DNA of 16,903 bases. It comes from Bacteroidota bacterium. GTDB taxonomy: Bacteria > Bacteroidota > Bacteroidia > B-17B0 > Aurantibacillaceae. The stretch lies in NCBI GenBank assembly GCA_025360565.1, contig JANYBY010000075.1, positions 1-16,903 on the forward strand, written 5' to 3'. Below the pieces are notes generated by a model. That model saw nothing but the letters and a program-made list of their open reading frames with translations. It was not told where the DNA came from and did no database searches. Positions 8,124-15,309 of this stretch are shown here, in pieces (position 1 is the stretch's first letter; every line of letters starts with the position of its first letter). The translations under genes were made by a program, and so were the position numbers.

Positions 8124-8269
8124 ACCGCGAGTGTATCAGCTTTTAAATTATCTAGTGATTTAAAAGGCCCCTTTTCCGCTTCTTTAATTAAAGCTTCAAA
8201 TTCGGATTGATTCATGGGCTCGCCCGGAATGGCAAGATTACGTTTATTTTTGAGTTTTGAAGAGCGCAC
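8099..8269 (-). CDS. Antitoxin partner of the ParE/RelE-type toxin
   Basis: This short gene sits directly upstream of the toxin and overlaps it by 25 bases in another frame. From the GTG at 8267-8269 it encodes 56 residues. The segment NLAIPGEPMNQSEFEALIKEA followed by EKGPF and a C-terminal AVWKKKYGK resembles small Bacteroidota antitoxins that pair with RelE/ParE toxins. The start is uncertain. There is no ATG before residue 19 (8213-8215), which would give only 38 residues. The frame upstream of that ATG looks like part of the family, so GTG (or TTG at 8273-8275) is preferred. A stop TAA lies a few codons further upstream. In such modules the antitoxin binds the toxin and represses the shared promoter; that is family knowledge, not seen here. 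Confidence 0.7.
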   Translation of the reverse strand: MRSSKLKNKRNLAIPGEPMNQSEFEALIKEAEKGPFKSLDNLKADTLAVWKKKYGK

Positions 8270-8272
8270 AAC

Positions 8273-8280
8273 CAAAGTTA
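8273..8280 (-). promoter_or_regulatory. Candidate -7 element of the toxin-antitoxin operon
   Basis: The minus strand reads TAACTTTG, a full match to TAnnTTTG. Exactly 19 bases upstream is TTTG, a good -33 element, so both halves of the Bacteroidota promoter are present. The predicted transcription start falls at about 8268, on the preferred GTG start codon of the antitoxin. Either the message is leaderless or translation starts at the downstream ATG (8215). Confidence 0.55.
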
Positions 8281-8353
8281 CAAAACTTTAATGAATTTTC
8301 AAAACCACCAATACAATCATAACTCAATTCATTAACAATAAATTTCATGAAAC

Positions 8354-8382
8354 AAAAAGCCCATCAGTTCTGACGGGCTTTT
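8354..8382 (-). terminator. Terminator after the pyrophosphatase-YceI gene
   Basis: A hairpin with arms AAAAGCCC and GGGCTTTT, extended by TCA/TGA past one mismatch, has a 4-base loop. On the minus strand it is followed by T-rich sequence (GGGCTTTTTG). It starts 22 bases after the stop of the leftward gene ending at 8404. The near-symmetrical T-runs could also stop rightward transcription. It isolates the toxin-antitoxin promoter from the pyrophosphatase gene. Confidence 0.85.
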
Positions 8383-8403
8383 AACTATTTTATAGGATCA
8401 AAT

Positions 8404-11202
8404 TTAATTTTTATTTTGAGCTGCTTCTAATGTAATTTCAATTTTTACATCGTCGCCTAATCCGCCAGCGCTTCCAATTCCAAAATCCGTTCTCTTGATC
8501 ACCGCTTCACCTTCAAATCCAACAACACTTGTTTTCTTTCCTTCGTATTCTTGCTCTTTTGAACCGGCGTAATTAAATTTTAATTCAACATCTTTTGTGA
8601 TTCCTTTCATGGTTAATTTACCTTTTGCAATATATACATATAGTGCTTCTTGTATAGGGTTTTTTTCTATGCTCGCTGCCTCAAATGTGGCATGTTTAAA
8701 TTTAGCAACATCAAAAAAATCTTCTTTGCTTAAATGTCCGTCGCGCATTGAGTTTTGAGTATTTAAACTTGCCATATCTAAACGCACAAATATTTTAGCA
8801 CCGGCTGCATTATCTAAATTCACATAACCACTGTCGATATTGAAAGTGCCTTTTGTAGAGCTGATAATATGTTTGATGCTGAACCCAACCGATGAGTGTG
8901 CGCCATCAACAATATAGTTTCCTTTTATTTCGGCAATGTCTTTTTTATTGGCGTTTAATATACTGTCGCATTGCGCTTTGCTTGTACAGGTATATTCTTG
9001 TCCGTTAATATTACATTTAATAACTTCTTCGCAAACGGTTCCTTCTTTGCAGCACTCATCTCCATTAGTAACCGCGATGTAGGGTGCGATCACCAAAGAA
9101 ACAATGCTCATTAATTTAATTAAGATATTCATCGATGGGCCCGAAGTATCTTTGAAAGGATCTCCAACAGTATCACCGGTTACCGAAGCTTTGTGAGGTT
9201 CTGATTTTTTGTACGCCATTTCGCCGTTGATCATTACCCCTTTTTCGAATGATTTTTTTGCATTGTCCCAAGCACCACCGGCGTTATTTTGGAAGATTCC
9301 TAATAACACACCAGATACAGTAACGCCTGCTAATAAGCCCCCTAAAATTTCGGCAGAGCTTACATTCTCAAACATACCTTTTAATCCGAACCCTACAAGT
9401 AATGGTGTAATTAAAGCGATCGCACCCGGCATTACCATTTCGCGAATAGATGCTTTTGTAGAGATCTCAACACATTTTTCGTATTCGGGTTTTGCTTTGT
9501 ATTCCATTATACCGGGAATTTCGCGGAACTGACGGCGAACTTCCTGAACCATATCCATGGCCGCTCTTCCAACTGCGGAAATACACAATGCAGAAAAAAT
9601 AAAGGGGATCATACCGCCTACAAATAAAGCAGCCAATACAGGTGCTTTATAAATATCAATTGCAGAAATTCCTGCCACACCCACAAACGCCGCGAATAAA
9701 GCAAGAGAAGTTAAGGCGGCCGATGCAATGGCAAATCCTTTTCCGGTAGCGGCAGTAGTATTACCTACGGCATCTAAATTATCAGTACGCTCACGAACTT
9801 CGGGCGGCAACTGACTCATTTCCGCTATACCACCCGCGTTATCGGCAATTGGTCCAAACGCATCAATAGCTAATTGCATGGCTGTTGTTGCCATCATACC
9901 TGCTGCTGCAATTGCTACACCATATAATCCTGCTGCAGAATAAGAACAAACTATTCCCGCGGCTAACGTTAAAATAGGTACAACGGTAGATTTCATACCT
10001 ACCGCTAAACCGCCAATGATATTGGTGGCGTGGCCTGTGGCTGATTGTTTAATAATTGAAAGGACTGGTTTTTTACCCATGGCGGTGTAATATTCGGTAA
10101 CAATGCTCATGATGGCGCCAACTACTGTTCCTACAATGATGGCCATGAATACACCCATTTTTGTAAAAGGAATGCCGCGCAAAACAATTTCTCCGTCGGG
10201 TAACATCCACATCACCACAAAATAAGATGCAATAACGGTAAGGATCATGGACGACCAGTTGCCTAAGTTTAATGCGGTTTGTACGTTCGATTTTTCATCT
10301 TTAATGGTAACAAACCAGGTTCCTACAATAGAAAAAATAATTCCTAAACCACAAATTACCATTGGTAATAAGATTGGCGACATGCCCCCAAAATTATCTT
10401 TTAAAACAATTTCTTGCCCTAATACCATGGTAGCAAGAATTGTGGCTACATACGATCCAAACAAATCGGCACCCATTCCGGCAACATCGCCCACATTATC
10501 ACCAACATTATCGGCAATGGTAGCGGGGTTACGAACATCGTCTTCTGGAATTCCGGCTTCTACTTTACCAACAAGATCGGCACCTACATCGGCCGCTTTT
10601 GTATAAATACCACCGCCCACACGTGCGAATAACGCAATGGATTCGGCGCCCAAAGAAAAGCCTGTTAATACTTCAATAGCGGTTTTAACGGTATCGGCTC
10701 CAAGATCCTTGAACATGGCCAAAAACACAATGAATAATCCGCCTAAACCCAATACAGCAAGGCCCGCAACACCTAATCCCATTACGGTACCGCCGGTAAA
10801 AGAAACTTTTAATGCTTGTTTTAAACTTGTACGCGCTGCTTGTGTGGTGCGCACGTTGGCTTTGGTAGCCACTTTCATGCCAATGTACCCTGCTGTTGCC
10901 GAAAATACGGCACCAATAATAAATGCAATAGAAATGATCCAGCTTGAATGAATGGCGTGTCCGTTTACCTCATGAATTGTTCCTGAATAGGCTAATAAAG
11001 CCGCGGCAAAAATTACAAATATGCTCAACACTTTCCATTCGGCCTTTAAAAAAGCCATAGCGCCATCGGCAATGTAACCTGCCAACTCTTGCATATTTTT
11101 ATCACCGGCATCCTGCTTAGTAACCCAAGCAGATTTTATGGCCATTACTATTAATCCAACAATACCAAGAGCGGGGACTATATAAATAACACTTTCGTTC
11201 AT
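8404..11202 (-). CDS. hppA: Membrane-bound proton-pumping pyrophosphatase fused to a C-terminal YceI domain
   Basis: This encodes 932 residues, about 200 more than an ordinary membrane pyrophosphatase. Residues 1-710 are a complete multi-helix pump that hydrolyses pyrophosphate to drive ion export. The catalytic loops are intact: DVGADLVGKVE (205-215), DNVGDNVGDVAG (231-242), DAFGPIADNAGG (447-458) and GDTVGDPFKDTSGP (676-689). GNTTAATGKG (480-489) has Ala at the position that marks K+-dependent enzymes. The usual helix-6 glutamate is absent (GADLFGSYVAT, 244-254), while E187 in GAESIALF lies in helix 5, as in flavobacterial H+ pumps. Residues 711-757 form a linker with six cysteines. Residues 759-928 are a full YceI-like lipocalin-fold domain. 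In known structures the C-terminus faces outside, so YceI would sit in the periplasm. The frame is unbroken, so the fusion appears real. A -7 element lies 20 bases upstream. Confidence 0.95.
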   Translation of the reverse strand: MNESVIYIVPALGIVGLIVMAIKSAWVTKQDAGDKNMQELAGYIADGAMAFLKAEWKVLSIFVIFAAALLAYSGTIHEVNGHAIHSSWIISIAFIIGAVFSATAGYIGMKVATKANVRTTQAARTSLKQALKVSFTGGTVMGLGVAGLAVLGLGGLFIVFLAMFKDLGADTVKTAIEVLTGFSLGAESIALFARVGGGIYTKAADVGADLVGKVEAGIPEDDVRNPATIADNVGDNVGDVAGMGADLFGSYVATILATMVLGQEIVLKDNFGGMSPILLPMVICGLGIIFSIVGTWFVTIKDEKSNVQTALNLGNWSSMILTVIASYFVVMWMLPDGEIVLRGIPFTKMGVFMAIIVGTVVGAIMSIVTEYYTAMGKKPVLSIIKQSATGHATNIIGGLAVGMKSTVVPILTLAAGIVCSYSAAGLYGVAIAAAGMMATTAMQLAIDAFGPIADNAGGIAEMSQLPPEVRERTDNLDAVGNTTAATGKGFAIASAALTSLALFAAFVGVAGISAIDIYKAPVLAALFVGGMIPFIFSALCISAVGRAAMDMVQEVRRQFREIPGIMEYKAKPEYEKCVEISTKASIREMVMPGAIALITPLLVGFGLKGMFENVSSAEILGGLLAGVTVSGVLLGIFQNNAGGAWDNAKKSFEKGVMINGEMAYKKSEPHKASVTGDTVGDPFKDTSGPSMNILIKLMSIVSLVIAPYIAVTNGDECCKEGTVCEEVIKCNINGQEYTCTSKAQCDSILNANKKDIAEIKGNYIVDGAHSSVGFSIKHIISSTKGTFNIDSGYVNLDNAAGAKIFVRLDMASLNTQNSMRDGHLSKEDFFDVAKFKHATFEAASIEKNPIQEALYVYIAKGKLTMKGITKDVELKFNYAGSKEQEYEGKKTSVVGFEGEAVIKRTDFGIGSAGGLGDDVKIEITLEAAQNKN

Positions 11203-11393
11203 ACACTAAATTTATAGGGGTGCAAAAATAGGAAATTTGTTGGAATTATAAAATTTGGTGTAAAAATAGAATTTCTATTGTCCATTTGGCCTTTGTTTAC
11301 AGGTGTTTCGGGGCTATACCGAGTAAATTAAATGGGTGTTTTATGTTAATTATCATCATAACCAAAATTATGTAATAAATTATACATTTGCAT
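11203..11393. promoter_or_regulatory. Divergent promoter region between hppA-yceI and the flavoprotein gene
   Basis: This 191-base gene-free stretch separates divergent genes. Leftward, TATTTTTG at 11223-11230 (minus strand) fully matches TAnnTTTG and predicts a leader of about 16 bases for the pyrophosphatase gene. Rightward, TACATTTG at 11383-11390 also matches, but would start transcription at about the ATG of the flavoprotein gene (11394). A small inverted repeat AATAGAA-T-TTCTATT lies at 11265-11279 and could be an operator. Nothing else was recognised. Confidence 0.5.
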
Positions 11394-12869
11394 ATGCAGC
11401 ATTTTGACCTTATTGTTATTGGAGGAGGCCCCGCGGGTTACGCCGGCGCCATGCGCGCGATAGATTTCGGCAAAAAAGTTTTACTCATTGAAAAAAAACG
11501 TTTGGGCGGCGCCGGGGTTTACGATGGGGTTTTAACCTCTAAAACTTTGTGGGAACAATCTTTAAAAGTAGCCTCAATTAGAGAAATGGTTCCGAATTTT
11601 GAAGTGAAGTTTGACGCTATTTCAAAAATTGTGCATGAGGCCATTTACGAACGTAAAACACAAATGACAGTGCATTCGCAATTGCTACAAAAATTAAAGA
11701 ACCGTTTGTTCTTTTACGAAAAAGGTACTGCGTATTTAAAAGATAAAAATCACGTTCAAATAACGAAAGACGACGGCAAGAAAAAAACGGTAAGCGCCGA
11801 TTTTATTTTGATAGCAACAGGCAGCAGGCCGCGTATTCCTGCAAACATAAAGGTTGATGAACAAATAATTGTTACGAGCGATGGCATAAAGAATTTTACC
11901 TCCTTTCCAAAAAGTATGGTGGTGTTGGGTGCCGGGGTTATTGGTTGCGAATTTGCAACAATTTTTAGCTGCTTTGGTACAACCAAAGTTTTTTTAATTG
12001 ATAAGGCAGAAAGGATTTTACCTTTTGAAGATGAGGATGTGGCCGAAATAATTACAACTAATTTAGAACTGCACGACGCGCATGTGCACCACGGTTCTTC
12101 ATTAAAAAGAATGGAAATTGTTAACGGAAAAGTGGAATACGATCTGGAGCATAAAGACGGGCATACCGAAACACTTACTGTTGACAAAGCATTAATTTCT
12201 ATTGGGCGCGTTGCCAATGTTGAAAATTTAGGATTGGAAAACGCGGGCGTTAAATTAAAAGAAAAAGGATCTATTTGGGATGATGATACGCAAACCAACA
12301 TCAGTAATATTTTTGTAGCGGGCGATGTTACCACCGAAGTGGCCCTGGTGAATGTGGGCGAAAGAGAAGCGCGGCACGCGGTTGTGCGTATGTTTGGCCC
12401 AACCATTAAACCGCTTTCGTATAAAAACATCAGCACCATTATGTTTTTAAATCCCGAAGTAGCGGCGGTAGGCATGAGCGAACAGGAATGTGTTGCAAAA
12501 GGCATTGCGCACAAAGTAGTTAAGTTAGATTACGCTACAAATGCAAGAGCCATTGCCATGCGCAAAACAAAAGGTTTTTTTAAAATAATTGTTACGAACG
12601 ATAGCGGCATGCGAATTTTAGGAATGAGGGTTGTGGGAGAGCACGCCAGCAGCGCCATACAGGGCGTAGCGTATTTAATTTATACCAATCAGGGTATTCG
12701 CGAATTGGCAGATATGATGCACCCGCACCCGAGTATTATTGAAGGTGTGCAAGAATGTTTACGTATGCTTTTACATAAATCTATTTACAAACCTTATGTT
12801 TTTAAGGATCGTTTAAAGTGTTATGTTTGCGAAAACGGCGTTTGCACGCCCATCGAGAGTTTAACTTAG
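11394..12869 (+). CDS. FAD/NAD-dependent oxidoreductase of the lipoamide-dehydrogenase fold, redox cysteines missing
   Basis: From the ATG at 11394 this encodes 491 residues. A TTG two codons earlier is possible but less likely. Order of features: FAD-binding GGGPAG (10-15), ATGSRP (141-146), a second Rossmann motif GAGVIG (179-184) with D203 after the second strand (favouring NADH), AGDVT (309-313) and a C-terminal dimer domain with HPHPSIIE (443-450), which keeps the active-site His445-Glu450 pair. The redox motif, normally GGTCLNVGCIPSK, reads GGAGVYDGVLTSK (38-50): both cysteines are gone (G41, V46). Instead C476, C479 and C484 form a CxxCx4C tail (CYVCENGVC). It is thus unlikely to be a normal E3 lipoamide dehydrogenase. 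It may be a diaphorase, a transhydrogenase-like enzyme or a reductase using the tail thiols. No dehydrogenase-complex genes are nearby. Confidence 0.88.
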   Translation: MQHFDLIVIGGGPAGYAGAMRAIDFGKKVLLIEKKRLGGAGVYDGVLTSKTLWEQSLKVASIREMVPNFEVKFDAISKIVHEAIYERKTQMTVHSQLLQKLKNRLFFYEKGTAYLKDKNHVQITKDDGKKKTVSADFILIATGSRPRIPANIKVDEQIIVTSDGIKNFTSFPKSMVVLGAGVIGCEFATIFSCFGTTKVFLIDKAERILPFEDEDVAEIITTNLELHDAHVHHGSSLKRMEIVNGKVEYDLEHKDGHTETLTVDKALISIGRVANVENLGLENAGVKLKEKGSIWDDDTQTNISNIFVAGDVTTEVALVNVGEREARHAVVRMFGPTIKPLSYKNISTIMFLNPEVAAVGMSEQECVAKGIAHKVVKLDYATNARAIAMRKTKGFFKIIVTNDSGMRILGMRVVGEHASSAIQGVAYLIYTNQGIRELADMMHPHPSIIEGVQECLRMLLHKSIYKPYVFKDRLKCYVCENGVCTPIESLT

Positions 12870-12967
12870 CAGATCAAAAAATATTCTGTTGGCCATACTG
12901 TTTTCTATTTAATTTATGGTATTTTTAACTTTTTCAAAATTAAAAGCGGCATACTATATTAAGAAAA

Positions 12968-13888
12968 ATGATCAGAAATTTTTTATTTCATAGGGTAAAT
13001 CCAAGAAGAGATCCGTTATGGGATCCGATGGATGTTGCCTTGTTTGATAAATGTGTAAAATATATTTCCGAAAACTTTAAAGTCGCGTTAATAGAAGACC
13101 TTGCATTCTCGAAAGAATTGAATTCGAAGAACGAATTCGCAACCTTGATGTTTGACGATGGTTATAAAGATAATATATTGTATGCCGCTCCAATTTTGGA
13201 TAAATACAAATGCAAAGCTTCCTTTTATGTAGTAACGGATTGCATTGACCATAACATTCCAACCTGGACACACATGCTTGAACACGCTTTTTTATATACC
13301 AATAAAGATACGCTTGATATGGGTTTTGATTTTTTGCCGGAAGATCTAAGAGTAAAAAAACTGTCGAGTAAAACAGAACGAATAAATTATTTAAATAAGC
13401 TGAAACCTTTTTTAAGAAAAACCGCTCACGAGCATCGAAATTTAGTTATTGAAAGGGTTGTTTCATCTTATAAAGATGTTGAAATGCCCAAGCTAATGAT
13501 GAGTTGGAATGACCTCAAGGAATTAAAAAATTACGGACATTATGTGGGCTCACATACAGTATCGCACAGCATGTTAGGCACCATGACCGATGAAATTGAA
13601 ATTAAAGAAGAGTTGCAACTCTCGGCAATAGCCATCGAAAAAAATCTTGGGCACACACCTTTATCTATTGCTTATCCCGTGGGCAGTTACAACGAAACTT
13701 CAAAAAAAATAAGCAAAGAGCTTGGCTATAAAATAGGGCTTGCTGTTAATCAGAATATTTTTGATCCTCAAAAAGAAGATTTTTTTGAAATGTCAAGGAT
13801 AGAGTTGTATAACGAACCTTGGTGGAAAACCCGATTAAGAATTACAAATACACTTGAAAACATTAAATCTTTAATTAGATATAAATGA
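12968..13888 (+). CDS. Polysaccharide deacetylase (NodB-fold) family protein
   Basis: This encodes 306 residues. The NodB metal-dependent carbohydrate esterase motifs are present: FDDG at 62-65 (catalytic base D63, metal ligand D64), SHTVSH at 195-200 (metal ligands H196 and H200) and IAYPVGSYN at 234-242 (the usual RxPxG-type loop, with Y replacing R). The N-terminus FLFHRV resembles the start of YadE/PuuE-type deacetylases. There is no clear signal peptide, so it probably acts in the cytosol on an activated or lipid-linked sugar. Its stop overlaps the start of the formyltransferase gene by four bases (ATGA), so the two are translated together. ArnD, a relative, removes a formyl group, which makes a deformylase or deacetylase role plausible. 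The substrate is not known. A weak TATTTTTA lies upstream. Confidence 0.88.
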   Translation: MIRNFLFHRVNPRRDPLWDPMDVALFDKCVKYISENFKVALIEDLAFSKELNSKNEFATLMFDDGYKDNILYAAPILDKYKCKASFYVVTDCIDHNIPTWTHMLEHAFLYTNKDTLDMGFDFLPEDLRVKKLSSKTERINYLNKLKPFLRKTAHEHRNLVIERVVSSYKDVEMPKLMMSWNDLKELKNYGHYVGSHTVSHSMLGTMTDEIEIKEELQLSAIAIEKNLGHTPLSIAYPVGSYNETSKKISKELGYKIGLAVNQNIFDPQKEDFFEMSRIELYNEPWWKTRLRITNTLENIKSLIRYK

Positions 13889-14682
13889 GAATTGTGTTTT
13901 GGATCGGTAATGACGCTAATCAAAAAGCATTAGCCTCTAAGATCAATGCCGAATATTCTATAGCTGGAATTGTAACCGAAACCCGTAAACACGTTTTGGA
14001 AATAACCGCCCAAAAATTATTTGAAAAATTTTTTTTACCGTCCATTTCAAAATCCTGGTGGGATCTGCAAAAACATTATCACAAATTATTTCCATTTTAT
14101 CCCGAAACAAGAACAGTAAACGTTGAAAATATAAATTGCGAAACCGCTTTCGACTTTACAAAAAAATTAAACCCCGATCTCATCATCGTTTCCGGTACCA
14201 GTTTAATTGGCGAAAAATTACTTGCAATTGCACCCTCAATTGGTATCCTTAATTTACACACCGGCCTTTCGCCCTATATTAAAGGTGGGCCAAACTGTAC
14301 CAATTGGTGTTTGGCAACAAAACAATTTCATTTAATAGGCAACACCATTATGTGGATAGATAAAGGCATTGATACAGGAAATATTTTATTAACCGAACAT
14401 ACCACATTTGCGGGCGATGAAACCTTGTATGATATTCATTTTAAAGTAATGGAACACGCGCATGTTTTGTATTTAAACGCCCTTAAACAAATAATCGCCG
14501 GAAAATACCCTAGCGTAAAACAAAGCGATATTGCCCTTGGTAAAACATACTATAATAAACAGTGGGGATTGAAGGAAAAGATCCGCTTACTAAAAAATTT
14601 AAACGAATTTTTAGTAAAAACGAAAAGCGGCGAGCTGGAGAAGTTAAAACTAAATGTAAAAACAATTAATGGCACTATTTAA
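13885..14682 (+). CDS. Formyltransferase-family protein (sugar-type)
   Basis: This encodes 265 residues of the formyl-transferase N-terminal fold (PurN, Fmt and ArnA-N superfamily), which moves a formyl group from 10-formyl-tetrahydrofolate to an amine. The catalytic triad is visible: N123 and H125 in ILNLHTGLSP (121-130), and D163 in KGIDTGNIL (160-168). The N-terminal beta-alpha unit MRIVFWIGND and the PDLIIVSG strand (97-104) fit. GLSPYIKGGPN differs from PurN (usually GPNA) and resembles members found in surface-glycan clusters that formylate amino sugars. It has no C-terminal tRNA-binding domain, so it is not Fmt. It overlaps the deacetylase gene by ATGA and ends 3 bases before the convergent barrel gene. 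The inferred role is N-formylation of a surface sugar; the substrate is unassigned. Confidence 0.87.
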   Translation: MRIVFWIGNDANQKALASKINAEYSIAGIVTETRKHVLEITAQKLFEKFFLPSISKSWWDLQKHYHKLFPFYPETRTVNVENINCETAFDFTKKLNPDLIIVSGTSLIGEKLLAIAPSIGILNLHTGLSPYIKGGPNCTNWCLATKQFHLIGNTIMWIDKGIDTGNILLTEHTTFAGDETLYDIHFKVMEHAHVLYLNALKQIIAGKYPSVKQSDIALGKTYYNKQWGLKEKIRLLKNLNEFLVKTKSGELEKLKLNVKTINGTI

Positions 14683-14685
14683 AAG

Positions 14686-15309
14686 TTAGCCTTTAAAAAT
14701 AAATACCAGCGATACGTTATGAAAATACATTTTACTGATATCCGCCGAGTTGGAAATATTATTTAATCCGTATGAATACCTCAGCTCAGGCGAAAAATTA
14801 AAATACTTCAATGCCCTGTTTAGCCCAAATCCCAGGTCAACACCAACTACATTTGAATTAATTTCTAATGCCCTTGGATTGGATGCATCGGGAATCGGAA
14901 TTTTTAATACCGGACCAATTAAAAAGTACGGTTTTACCTTTTTGTCAGATAGTTTAAAGGCAAAGTGCGGGCTTATTTCAACAGTTAAAGGACTAATGCT
15001 CCGCGATTCTTTACTCCCGCCGCCATAAACTGTATAAAGCCGAACATCGTTAAAAGAAAGTTCAGCTTTTGGAATAAGTGAAAAATGTCTGTTAATTTTG
15101 TAATCCATCACTATCCCAATTCTAAATCCCAAACCGTTTAAAGTTGTAATTTGGTTTTGATTACTTTGCCCGGCTTTTTCAATTTGTAAAAATGTATAGT
15201 TACCGCCAATATCAAATCCTAATTTTATTTTTCTTAAAGAATCCGCACTTTGCGAATTGCCGTTAAAAATTAAAACGCTCACAAGGCAAAAAAATAACAC
15301 CTTTCTCAT
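14686..15309 (-). CDS. Outer-membrane beta-barrel protein, PorT-like
   Basis: This encodes 207 residues. A signal peptide is evident: MRKVLFFCLVSVLIF, then GNSQ/SAD as a likely cleavage site. The mature part is made of alternating strand patterns such as LGFDIGGNYTFLQI, GFRIGIVMDYKI, HFSLIPKAELSF, KPYFLIGPVL and FNFSPELRYSYGLNNI, ending with SLVFIFKG. This fits the small outer-membrane barrels of Bacteroidota (OMP_b-brl_2/PorT-like). PorT itself takes part in type IX secretion, but it is not certain this protein is that orthologue. Its stop lies 3 bases from the stop of the rightward formyltransferase gene, so transcripts must end inside each other's genes. No full TAnnTTTG element is seen upstream; TATTTTAA is the nearest. 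Confidence 0.8.
   Translation of the reverse strand: MRKVLFFCLVSVLIFNGNSQSADSLRKIKLGFDIGGNYTFLQIEKAGQSNQNQITTLNGLGFRIGIVMDYKINRHFSLIPKAELSFNDVRLYTVYGGGSKESRSISPLTVEISPHFAFKLSDKKVKPYFLIGPVLKIPIPDASNPRALEINSNVVGVDLGFGLNRALKYFNFSPELRYSYGLNNISNSADISKMYFHNVSLVFIFKG

Noticed and set aside
9209..9532. Plus-strand frames of 104-119 codons opposite the pyrophosphatase (also 10247-10606 and 10637-10951)
   Set aside because: These are Pro/Thr-rich shadows of a GC-richer coding region, with no start context or domain.
11388..11393. TTG as an upstream start of the flavoprotein gene
   Set aside because: The ATG two codons later gives the usual distance to the FAD motif, and the TTG lies inside the candidate -7 element.
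11756..12514. A 252-codon open frame antisense to the flavoprotein gene
   Set aside because: It mirrors a strongly supported coding frame, has low-complexity Ser/Thr-rich composition and no recognisable domain.
11388..12869. Calling this gene lpd, the E3 subunit of 2-oxo acid dehydrogenases
   Set aside because: Both redox-active cysteines are absent and no E1 or E2 gene is nearby.
13885..14682. Calling this gene purN or fmt
   Set aside because: The region after the catalytic His differs from PurN, the tRNA-binding domain of Fmt is missing, and the coupled deacetylase suggests a sugar substrate.
14676..14700. A terminator between the convergent formyltransferase and barrel genes
   Set aside because: Only 3 bases separate the stop codons, and no hairpin with a U-tract is visible there.
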